Below, piece after piece: positions 20,055-27,580 of a DNA stretch of 64,000 bases (position 1 is the stretch's first letter; every line of letters begins with the position of its first letter). The notes under the pieces were generated by a model. The model was given only the letters and a program-made list of their open reading frames with translations, was not told the DNA's origin and searched no databases. A program made the position numbers and the translations under genes. Origin of the DNA: an uncultured Oscillospiraceae bacterium (GTDB lineage: Bacteria; Bacillota; Clostridia; Oscillospirales; Oscillospiraceae); contig CATMVA010000008.1 in the NCBI GenBank assembly GCA_950075865.1, positions 1-64,000 of the forward strand. Direction: 5' to 3'.

Positions 20055-21233
20055 TCAGTCCTCGATCACGCCGGTGTAGTCGGGGTTGACGGTACGGTAG
20101 GGCACGAACTGTCCGTCCTTGATGGTGACCACGCCCATGGGCTTATCGGGGTCGCCGTTGACCACGGTGTAGGTGCCGCAGAGACCCTCCACGGTGCAGT
20201 TGCGCATGTAGGAGGCGATGGCGGCGCGGTCGGGGCCGCAGGCCTTCAGCGCGTCCAGGAAGCAGGTGACGCCGTCATACATGTTCAGCACGTGGGAATT
20301 GATGGACTCCACGTTGTACTTGGCCTTATACCCCTCGGAGAAGGTCTTGAACTGGGGGGTGTCGGCGTCCAGGTCCAGGGCGGTCATGATGAGGGTGCCG
20401 TCGCCCTCGGTGCCCACCACGTCCAGCAGGCCCTGCTGCTGGGCGGCGCCGAAGGTCATGATGGGGGCGTCGATCTCCAGGTTCTTGGCCTGGAGGATGA
20501 TGGTAGCCACATCGGCGTAGCCGCCATAGACCACCAGGACCTCGGGATTCTGGGTCTTGAGGGAGGTGAGGATGGCGTTGAAATCCTTCTGGCCGTTCTC
20601 ATAGGACTCGGCGGCCAGCACCTTGCCGCCCCGATCCTCGAAGTACTTGGTGAAGTACTCCTTGCTGCTGTTGCCGGCGTCGTCGTTCAGGTAAAGGAAG
20701 ACCACGTTCTCGGCGCCGTAGAAGTTGGCCAGGAACTTGGCGTAGAAACGCTGCTGGATCTCGGAGGTGTTGCAGCCCCGGACCATGTAGTCGCCCAGGC
20801 TGGTGAAGTCAGCGTGGGAGGAGGAGGGAGCGAACTGGACGATGCCGGCATCCTCGAAGGTGGGGGCGTCGGCGATGGCACAGGTGGAGGAGAAGGGGCC
20901 AAAGCAGGCCAGGTAATCCTTATTCTCGGCCACCAGAGCGGCCACGGTCACAGACTCCTTGGAGTCGCCCTTGTCGTCGAAGAAGTCGCACTCCACCTTG
21001 TGGCCGTTGATGCCGCCGGCGGCGTTGATCTCTTCCAGCTTGTACTCGATGGCAGTCTTGTAGGAATTCCCGTGCTCGGCAGCGCTGCCGGTCAGGGGGG
21101 CGATCAGGGCGATCTTATAGGGCTCGTTGCCCTCAGGGTCGTTGTTGCCGGTGGGTTCCTTGTCCCCGCCGCAGGCGGCAAGCATTCCCAGGAGCATGGT
21201 TCCGGCCAGGAGCATCGCGATTCTTTTTTTCAT
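20055..21233 (-). CDS. Liv-type ABC transporter substrate-binding lipoprotein
   Basis: 392-residue extracytoplasmic solute-binding protein. The signal peptide ends with the lipobox LGMLAACGG, so Cys21 is the lipid-anchored residue. The mature protein has the LivJ/periplasmic-binding fold type I: KIALIAPLTGSAAEHGNS, INAAGGINGHKVE, VAENKDYLACFGPFSSTCA and a C-terminal TYTVVNGDPDKPMG. It is the last gene of the operon, distant from its permease genes because a decarboxylase-like and a dehydrogenase gene intervene. The ligand is probably not a plain branched-chain amino acid given those neighbours, but this is inference. Confidence 0.9.
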   Translation of the reverse strand: MKKRIAMLLAGTMLLGMLAACGGDKEPTGNNDPEGNEPYKIALIAPLTGSAAEHGNSYKTAIEYKLEEINAAGGINGHKVECDFFDDKGDSKESVTVAALVAENKDYLACFGPFSSTCAIADAPTFEDAGIVQFAPSSSHADFTSLGDYMVRGCNTSEIQQRFYAKFLANFYGAENVVFLYLNDDAGNSSKEYFTKYFEDRGGKVLAAESYENGQKDFNAILTSLKTQNPEVLVVYGGYADVATIILQAKNLEIDAPIMTFGAAQQQGLLDVVGTEGDGTLIMTALDLDADTPQFKTFSEGYKAKYNVESINSHVLNMYDGVTCFLDALKACGPDRAAIASYMRNCTVEGLCGTYTVVNGDPDKPMGVVTIKDGQFVPYRTVNPDYTGVIED

Positions 21234-21249
21234 TTTCTTATCCTTCCTT

Positions 21250-22176
21250 TCAATAGGTGTCGCAGACTTTTGCCATTGCTTTTATATTGTCCATGGGGGC
21301 ATAGGCCGCCAATGTACAATCGCCGCCAAGAATGAGTCCCTGCTTTCCGTAAGACTCCAGAACGGCCAGGGTCTCCTGGGCCGTCTCTTCGGGGGTGCCG
21401 TTGGAGATGGCGCCCAGGTTGTCCAGGCCGCCCATCACCTTCCGGCCGAACATGGCCCGGCCCTGCTGGAGGGACAGGTTGTTGCCGTGGATGTCCCAGT
21501 TGATGGCCGCGCACTCGTAGTCCCGGTACTGGTCCATGCGCAGGTTGTCGCCGCACATGTGGAAGATGTTGATCTTGGATCGGGTGTTGATGTATTTCAG
21601 CACCCCCAGGTCATACTGCTTCACATACCGCTGGAACAGATCGTCCTCAAAGCGGTTGAGCTCGCCCCCCCGGGAGGCGTAGTACATACCGTCCACACCC
21701 TCGCTGAAGAAAATGTCGGCCTGGCGGATCACCGCGTCCTCCAGGCGCTTCAGGGCATCCTCGAAGGCGGGGTCACGGGAGTAGGTGTGGGCGTTGACGA
21801 TGGCGTCATCCTTCGTCATGGCCCGGGCGTGGTTCCAGGGAGTGAAGAGGGTCCAGTAGACCAGGTCCTCCCCCTGGTTCAGGTCAAGCAGCCGCTTGAG
21901 CAGGTCCAGGTTAGTCTGGAAGTATTTCTCGTTGGGGTCGAAGCCCTTGAAGGCCTTCCAGTCCTGGGGGGTCTGGAGGGGAAAATCCACCACGAAGCGC
22001 AGATCCACGATGATCTTCAGGAAGGAGTTGGCGCTCTCACGGTGGAACTCCATCTGGGCCTCGGCGCCCGCCTGGCCGAAACGGCGATCCTCGGGCACAT
22101 GGGCGAACACACAGTGGGGCGCGTGGTCCACCGGCTGGTCGGCAAAAAAGGCCAACATTCTCTCTTTTCTTGTCAT
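21250..22176 (-). CDS. uroporphyrinogen decarboxylase-family protein (non-heme type)
   Basis: 308-residue TIM-barrel protein of the URO-D/MtaA superfamily. Members outside heme synthesis often act in one-carbon or methyl-group transfer or as catabolic enzymes. Features: N-terminal KERMLAFFADQPVDHAP, the metal-site-like FHMCGDN, GGLDNLGAISNGTPEE and the closing LGGDCTL. It overlaps the dehydrogenase stop by four bases, so translation is coupled. Position inside the Liv-type operon suggests it works on the imported compound; the actual reaction is unknown. Confidence 0.8.
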   Translation of the reverse strand: MTRKERMLAFFADQPVDHAPHCVFAHVPEDRRFGQAGAEAQMEFHRESANSFLKIIVDLRFVVDFPLQTPQDWKAFKGFDPNEKYFQTNLDLLKRLLDLNQGEDLVYWTLFTPWNHARAMTKDDAIVNAHTYSRDPAFEDALKRLEDAVIRQADIFFSEGVDGMYYASRGGELNRFEDDLFQRYVKQYDLGVLKYINTRSKINIFHMCGDNLRMDQYRDYECAAINWDIHGNNLSLQQGRAMFGRKVMGGLDNLGAISNGTPEETAQETLAVLESYGKQGLILGGDCTLAAYAPMDNIKAMAKVCDTY

Positions 22177-23216
22177 TCTTCTCCCACCTTTGTCCAGGTT
22201 TTAGTTTCCAGTGACTTGTAGGCCGCGTTGATGACTTCCAGGCAGTGCAGGCCTTCCCGTGAAGTACACAGGGGACGGGTGTCCTCCAGGATGCACTTGG
22301 CGAAGATGTCCACGATCTTGGTCAGAGGGGGCTCGTAATGGCCGGGCAGACGTCCGGTGTCGTAATAGACACGCTCGCCGTTGCGCTTATGGAGCACCAC
22401 GCCGTACTGGCCGGCATAGGTCTCGATGGTGCCGTCGGTGCCGTAGATCATGGTCTTGCGGGCATTGTCCGAGAAGTCCAGCCAGGAGACCTCTACCGTG
22501 CCCACCACGCCGCTCTTGTAGCGGACATTCATGACGGCCTGATCCTCGTAGGGGATGGGGCTGCCGTCGCTCATGGTCTTGGCCAGGGTGTTGGCGCAGA
22601 GGAAGACCTCCTCCACCTCATCCTCCAGCATGTAGGTCATCAGGTCGATGCGGTGGCTGCCCACCTGGGACAGGACGCCGTGGACGTGGTTGACCCGGTC
22701 GTAGTGGCCCTTATTGACCACGCCCTCGGCGTTGGTCTCATGGCCGCGGAAGCCGTACTCGGTGCGGAAGAAGAGCACCTTGCCGATGGCCCCCGATTGG
22801 ATCAGCTCCTTGGCCTTCATGTGGGGGGTGTAGAGACGCTGGTTGTGGTTGATCATCAGCTTTTTGCCGCTCTTGCGCTCGGCCTCGATCATCCGGCGGC
22901 ACTGCTCAGGATTGGAGGCCATGGGCTTTTCGCACAGGACGTGCTTGCCGGCCTCCAGGCCCTTGACGCTGATCTCCCAGTGGGAGCCCTCCGAGGTGGC
23001 CACCAGGATGGCGTCCACCTCAGGGTCGGCCAGGACCTCCTCCAGGCTGCCGTAGACCTTGCCGCCGTATTGCTGGGCAAGAGCGTCGGCCTTGGCCTGG
23101 GTCCGGTTATAGAAACCGTGCAGGTCCACATAGGGACTGGCGTCGCACAGCGGAGCGTGCCGCTTTTTGGCCACGTCTCCGCAGCCCACGATCACGATAG
23201 ATACTTTACCTTCCAT
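22173..23216 (-). CDS. Gfo/Idh/MocA-family oxidoreductase
   Basis: 347-residue NAD(P)-dependent dehydrogenase. The N-terminal Rossmann fold starts VSIVIVGCGDVAKKRHAP. The family motif is CEKPMA, where the lysine is the usual catalytic residue, and the C-terminal sheet domain follows (GTVEVSWLDFSDNARKT). Such enzymes act on sugars, cyclitols or related polyols. AAAGGAGGACAAAC precedes the ATG. Being between the ABC ATPase and URO-D-like genes, it probably processes the transported substrate. The specific substrate cannot be told. Confidence 0.88.
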   Translation of the reverse strand: MEGKVSIVIVGCGDVAKKRHAPLCDASPYVDLHGFYNRTQAKADALAQQYGGKVYGSLEEVLADPEVDAILVATSEGSHWEISVKGLEAGKHVLCEKPMASNPEQCRRMIEAERKSGKKLMINHNQRLYTPHMKAKELIQSGAIGKVLFFRTEYGFRGHETNAEGVVNKGHYDRVNHVHGVLSQVGSHRIDLMTYMLEDEVEEVFLCANTLAKTMSDGSPIPYEDQAVMNVRYKSGVVGTVEVSWLDFSDNARKTMIYGTDGTIETYAGQYGVVLHKRNGERVYYDTGRLPGHYEPPLTKIVDIFAKCILEDTRPLCTSREGLHCLEVINAAYKSLETKTWTKVGEE

Positions 23217-23231
23217 GTTTGTCCTCCTTTA

Positions 23232-23942
23232 TCAGCCGCCCAGATAGGCGTTCTTCACCTGTTCGTTCACCAGAAGGTCCTTGCTGTCTCCGCTGAGGAC
23301 GATCCGGCCGGTCTCCAGCACGTAGCCCCGGTCGGAGACGCCCAGGGCCATCTTGGCGTTCTGCTCCACCAGAAGGATGGTGATCCCCATGGCGTTGATC
23401 TCCTTGATCAGGGAGAAGATCTCCTTGACGATAATGGGAGCCAGGCCCAGGGAGGGCTCATCCAGGATGAGGAGCTTAGGCTTGCCCATCAGGGCGCGGG
23501 CCACGGCCAGCATCTGCTGCTCGCCGCCCGACAGGGTGCCGGCCAGCTGGGTGTTGCGCTCCTTCAGCACCGGGAAGAGGGTGAAGGCACGCTCGATGCC
23601 CTCGTCGATCAGGCTCTTGTCGCTATATGCGTAAGCGCCCATGCGGAGGTTTTCGGTCACCGACATCCGGGGGAAGACCTGGCGGCCCTCGGGGGATACT
23701 GCGATGCCCCGCTTGATGATCTGGTGGGAGGGCAGGGCGGCGATGTTGTCACCCTGGAACCAGATTTCGCCTGAGGCGGCCTTGACCACGCCAATGATGG
23801 TGTTCATAGTGGTGGACTTTCCCGCGCCGTTGGCGCCCAGAAGGGTGACCACCTCCCCCTCGTTGACCGTAAAGCTGATGCCCTGCACCGCCTTGATGGC
23901 GCCGTAGCTGACGTGCAGGTCCTTCACTTCAAGCAATGCCAT
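23232..23942 (-). CDS. Liv-type ABC transporter ATPase (LivF)
   Basis: 236-residue cytoplasmic ATPase powering import. Walker A GANGAGKST, signature LSGGEQQMLAVARAL, Walker B LLILDEPSLGLAP, and the closing LVNEQVKNAYLGG characteristic of LivF. The tracked ORF extends into livG. Two starts are possible: MSDK at 23954, overlapping the livG stop, or MALLEV at 23942. I prefer the latter for ribosome-site spacing and family length. Confidence 0.92.
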   Translation of the reverse strand: MALLEVKDLHVSYGAIKAVQGISFTVNEGEVVTLLGANGAGKSTTMNTIIGVVKAASGEIWFQGDNIAALPSHQIIKRGIAVSPEGRQVFPRMSVTENLRMGAYAYSDKSLIDEGIERAFTLFPVLKERNTQLAGTLSGGEQQMLAVARALMGKPKLLILDEPSLGLAPIIVKEIFSLIKEINAMGITILLVEQNAKMALGVSDRGYVLETGRIVLSGDSKDLLVNEQVKNAYLGG

Positions 23943-23946
23943 CTTA

Positions 23947-24714
23947 TCACTCATCCTTTCCGAGGTATGCCTCAATGACGCTGGGATTGGCCTTGACCTC
24001 CTCAGGAGTGCCGTCTGCGATGCACTCGCCGTGGTCCTGAACATAAATATGCTCGCATATGCTCATGACCAGCTTCATATCGTGCTCGATAAGGACCACC
24101 GTGTAGCCCATCCCTTTCAGCTTGAGGATAAACTCACCCAGGTCGTGGGTCTCCTGCTCGTTCATGCCGGCGGCCGGCTCGTCAAAGAGCAGGATCTCGG
24201 GGGAGCTGGCCATGGCCCGGGAGAACTCCAGACGGCGCTGAAGGCCGTAGGGAAGGCTGGTAGCGTAGTTGTAGCGGAAATCGTAAAGGCCGGTGATCTT
24301 CAGGATGTCCTCGGCGATCTTCTGGGTCTCTTCCTCCTCCTGACGGGCACGCTTGGTCTTGAGGACCACGTCGATCAGGTTGGAGCGGGTCTTGCAATGG
24401 ACCCCCAGCATCACGTTTTCCAGCACCGTCATGGTGGGGAAAAGACGGATGTTCTGGAAGGTACGGGCCATACCCAGCTTGGTGATCTCATAGGGCTTCT
24501 TTCCTGTGATGTCCATGTCGTGGAAGTAGATCTTGCCCTCGGTGGGAACATACATGCCGGTGATGTCGTTGAAGAGGGTGGATTTGCCCGCGCCGTTGGG
24601 GCCGATGATGCCCACGATCTCGTTCTTATGGATCTGGATGTTGGCGTCGTGGACGGCGCACAGGCCGCCGAAGCGCTGGGTCAGATGTTCTGTACGCAGG
24701 ATGACCTCATTCAT
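23947..24714 (-). CDS. Liv-type ABC transporter ATPase (LivG)
   Basis: 255-residue ATPase partner of LivF. Walker A GPNGAGKST, the LivG-type loop NIRLFPTMTVLENVMLG, a signature reading TSLPYGLQRRLEFSRAM (SYG-type, as in LivG), and Walker B ILLFDEPAAGMNEQE. The ATG at 24714 lies eight bases after CCGGAGG and is preferred to the GTG at 24723; it overlaps the end of livM, so the two are translationally coupled. Confidence 0.92.
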   Translation of the reverse strand: MNEVILRTEHLTQRFGGLCAVHDANIQIHKNEIVGIIGPNGAGKSTLFNDITGMYVPTEGKIYFHDMDITGKKPYEITKLGMARTFQNIRLFPTMTVLENVMLGVHCKTRSNLIDVVLKTKRARQEEEETQKIAEDILKITGLYDFRYNYATSLPYGLQRRLEFSRAMASSPEILLFDEPAAGMNEQETHDLGEFILKLKGMGYTVVLIEHDMKLVMSICEHIYVQDHGECIADGTPEEVKANPSVIEAYLGKDE

Positions 24715-25693
24715 GCTTCTCACCTCCGGAACGGACCGACATCTGCTGCCGGATATGCTTCAGGTTGAACCCGCCCAGGATGCCCTGGGGACGGACCAGC
24801 ATCATGACGATCAGCAGCACACCGTAGACGATCTGCCGCACGTCCAGCAGGGGACGCAGGATCTCGGGCAGGACGGTGAGGGAAATGGCGCCCAGCACGC
24901 TGCCCATCAGGTTACCCAGGCCGCCCATGATGGTCATACTGATGAAGATGGTGGACTGGTCAAAGGTAAAGTTACTGGGGTCGATGAAGCCGATGTAGTG
25001 GGCGTAGAAGGCGCCGGCCAGCCCGGCGAAGGCGGTGGCGATGGCGAAGGTCATGACCTTGTACCGGAAGGGGTTGACACCCATGGCCGAGGCGGCGATG
25101 TCGTCATCCTTCACCGCCATGATGCCCCGGCCCAGACGGGAGTTGATGATCCGGTTGATGATGAACATGGTGAGGATCACCAGAGCCAGGATCACGTAGT
25201 ACTGCATCCACTTTGGGAAGCGGAAGCCGAAGAGGGCGAGCCGGGGAATACCGGGGATACCCCGGGAGCCGCGGGTCAGCCAGTCCAGATTGGTCTCCAG
25301 AGCCCGGCAGATCTCGCAGAAGGCCATGGTCACGATGGCCACGTACCGGCCGCTGAGCTTCAGGGTGGGAAGGCCCACCAGGATGCCGCACAGGGCGGTC
25401 ATCACGGCGCCGGCCAGCAGGGTGGCCAGGAAGCCCCAGCCCAGCTTGGTGGACAGGATGGCGGCGGTGTAGGCCCCAATGCCGAAGAAGCCGGCCCAGC
25501 CCAGGCCCGTGATCCCCATGTATCCGGTCAGCACGTTCAGGCTCAGGGAGACCAGCACGTTGACCAGGCACAGGGTGCCGATGTTGATGAGGTAGGCCCG
25601 AGTGAAGAGCAGAGGGTAAACCACCGCAATGGCAAAGAGAACCAGGTTGACCCATTTCTCGTTTTTGGCCCAGCCCTGTAAAAACTGTTTCAT
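24707..25693 (-). CDS. Liv-type ABC transporter permease (LivM)
   Basis: 328-residue inner-membrane permease with about nine or ten hydrophobic helices. Family marks are LSLNVLTGYMGITGLGWAGFFGIGAY, the cytoplasmic coupling loop GRGIMAVKDDDIAASAMGVN, and the C-terminal VLPEILRPLLDVRQIVYG. It pairs with LivH to form the channel. Eighteen bases after livH. Confidence 0.92.
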   Translation of the reverse strand: MKQFLQGWAKNEKWVNLVLFAIAVVYPLLFTRAYLINIGTLCLVNVLVSLSLNVLTGYMGITGLGWAGFFGIGAYTAAILSTKLGWGFLATLLAGAVMTALCGILVGLPTLKLSGRYVAIVTMAFCEICRALETNLDWLTRGSRGIPGIPRLALFGFRFPKWMQYYVILALVILTMFIINRIINSRLGRGIMAVKDDDIAASAMGVNPFRYKVMTFAIATAFAGLAGAFYAHYIGFIDPSNFTFDQSTIFISMTIMGGLGNLMGSVLGAISLTVLPEILRPLLDVRQIVYGVLLIVMMLVRPQGILGGFNLKHIRQQMSVRSGGEKHE

Positions 25694-25711
25694 GTCTCTC
25701 CCCTCCCCCTC

Positions 25712-26590
25712 TTAAACTTTATTGAGCTTCCGGTGACCCAGAAGCCCGTTGGGCTTGAAGATCAGGAAGGCAATGATGATAATGAAGGCGATCATGTCCT
25801 TGTAGGCCGAGGTCCAGTAACCAGCCACAAAGGTCTCCAGCATACCGATGATCACGCCGCCCAGCATGGCGCCGGGGACCGAGCCGATGCCGCCCAGGAT
25901 GGCTGAGGCGAAGGTCTTGACGCTCACCGAGGTGTAGAGGGTGGTGTCCACCGAGCCGTAGTACATAGCCACCATGGTACCCGCGATGGCGGCGCTGGCC
26001 GAGCCGATGAGGAAGGTGACCGTGATGATCCGGTTCACGTTGACCCCCATCATCCGGGAAGCCACCTGGTTCTGGGCGATGGAACGCATGGCGCTGCCCA
26101 GCTTGGTCTTGTACACGATAATAGAGAGGACCGCCATGATGATGACCGACATGACGATGATCACCAGTTGGTTGCCCGTCATGATGGCACTGCCGATATA
26201 GATCCGCCCGATGTTTACCGCGTTGGGCAGGGACCGGGTAGCGCTGCCGAAGACGGCAATGAGCCCGTTGATGATAACTGTGGAGACACCCAGGGTGGCC
26301 ACCATGGAGGAAGAGGTCTGGGCCTTATGGTTGCGGATGGTGGTCAGGATGAACCGGTCCATCATGGCGCCCAGGATACCCGTGGCCAGCACCGCGATCA
26401 GAAAAGCCGGGATAAAGCCCCAGCCCATGGATGCATAGAGCAGGACCACAATGTAAGGCGCAAACACATAAAACGCGCCGTTGGCAAAGTTGGCCAACTC
26501 CAGAACGCTGTATACCATGGAGAAACCTACCGCCACCAGGGCATAGGTCGCGCCAATGGTCAGACCGTTGATAATTTGCTGTAAAAGCAT
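25712..26590 (-). CDS. Liv-type ABC transporter permease (LivH)
   Basis: 292-residue membrane permease. Typical segments are the N-terminal INGLTIGATYALVAVGFSMV, the coupling loop LGSAMRSIAQNQVASRMMGV and the late FASAILGGIGSVPGAMLGG. The ATG at 26590 stands behind AAAGGAGGCGGCGTG, so the tracked start eight codons upstream is rejected. First transporter gene after the GntR regulator, 35 bases away. Confidence 0.92.
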   Translation of the reverse strand: MLLQQIINGLTIGATYALVAVGFSMVYSVLELANFANGAFYVFAPYIVVLLYASMGWGFIPAFLIAVLATGILGAMMDRFILTTIRNHKAQTSSSMVATLGVSTVIINGLIAVFGSATRSLPNAVNIGRIYIGSAIMTGNQLVIIVMSVIIMAVLSIIVYKTKLGSAMRSIAQNQVASRMMGVNVNRIITVTFLIGSASAAIAGTMVAMYYGSVDTTLYTSVSVKTFASAILGGIGSVPGAMLGGVIIGMLETFVAGYWTSAYKDMIAFIIIIAFLIFKPNGLLGHRKLNKV

Positions 26591-26625
26591 CACGCCGCCT
26601 CCTTTGTTCCTCATTGAGGAATGAC

Positions 26626-27327
26626 TTATTTTTCGTACAGGCTACTGACTCCCAGAACCGCGCTGCGGAATGAAGGGGAAGCCAGGATCTTCCGAAACCG
26701 CGCGATGGTATTTCGGGAATGCTCGCTGCTGGCCCGGAGGGCCCGGTCCAGGTCCCCGGCCTCCAGGGCGTCGATGAGCTCCATGTGCTCGTTGATGGAG
26801 TCGCTCTGCCGGGGCAGGAGGACGTTGAGGAGCTGGGCCCGCTCATTCTGATACCGGATCAGGTCGTGCATGGAGCACAGCCGGCTGTTGCCCGACATCT
26901 CCAGGATGCTCCGGTGGAAGCTCATCCCCTCCCGGAAGTAGGCCCGGTCATCCTCTGTGCTGGCCGCGTGGGAGTGGCTCTCCACGATCTGGCGGAGCTG
27001 CCTGGCCTGGGCCTTGGTCAGCCCCCCCTTCTCCACGATAATCTTCACCGCTTCGCTCTCCAGGGCTTCCTTCACCTGGTAAAGCTCGATCAGGTCGGTC
27101 AGGTCAAAGGTGCTGACAATGAACTTCCCGTTTTCAATGTTGACCAGACCATACTGCTCCAGCATCATCAGGGCCTTCTCGATGGGGGTCCGGCTCATGC
27201 CCAGCTCAGTGGTGATCTGGTTGCTGGAGAGATGACTGCCCGGTTGCCATTCGTAGGAGATGATCCTCTCCTTCATGATCTCAAAGGCTTCGCTGACCTG
27301 GGAGGCTTTCATCGGGGATGTCTTCAT
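26626..27327 (-). CDS. GntR-family regulator, FCD subfamily
   Basis: 233-residue repressor-type DNA-binding protein. The winged helix (residues 10-75) includes SSNQITTELGMSRTPIEKALMML. The helical FCD ligand-binding domain follows, with the metal/ligand histidines expected in FHRSILEMSGN and near the C-terminus (ALRASSEHSRN). FCD proteins usually sense organic acids or sugar acids. It is the promoter-proximal gene of the Liv operon and probably controls itself and the operon through the dyads just upstream. Confidence 0.88.
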   Translation of the reverse strand: MKTSPMKASQVSEAFEIMKERIISYEWQPGSHLSSNQITTELGMSRTPIEKALMMLEQYGLVNIENGKFIVSTFDLTDLIELYQVKEALESEAVKIIVEKGGLTKAQARQLRQIVESHSHAASTEDDRAYFREGMSFHRSILEMSGNSRLCSMHDLIRYQNERAQLLNVLLPRQSDSINEHMELIDALEAGDLDRALRASSEHSRNTIARFRKILASPSFRSAVLGVSSLYEK

Positions 27328-27342
27328 AATCGACCTCCTTTA

Positions 27343-27378
27343 TGAATTCAATTTTTGTCTAATTTTGAATTCAATTTT
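27343..27378 (-). promoter_or_regulatory. tandem operator candidates upstream of the GntR gene
   Basis: TGAATTCAATTTT occurs twice as a direct repeat (27343-27355 and 27366-27378), 23 bases apart. The second copy is part of the perfect palindrome TTGAATTCAA. Two helical turns between copies fits cooperative binding of two dimers. The link to the GntR protein is inference. Confidence 0.55.
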
Positions 27379-27516
27379 ATTAGCATTTTACATTCATTAT
27401 TTTTATGTGTCAATAAGGTCCACCCATTTTTGTCATTTTATAAAAATTTTTGGTCCGTTTTTTGTGCAACTTAACGAATCCAACCGCCTTTTCTTTCCTT
27501 TCACCGGAGGGCAGCC

Positions 27517-27545
27517 TTTCCATTTTTGGAAAAAAGGAGTATAAT
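27517..27545 (+). promoter_or_regulatory. promoter of the uvrA-like gene
   Basis: TTTCCA (27517-27522), 17 bases, TATAAT (27540-27545). The -35 is part of the short inverted repeat TTTCCA/TGGAAA. Confidence 0.55.
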
Positions 27546-27580
27546 AAACCAAACAAAAATACTGCAAGGAGAATGTAAGG

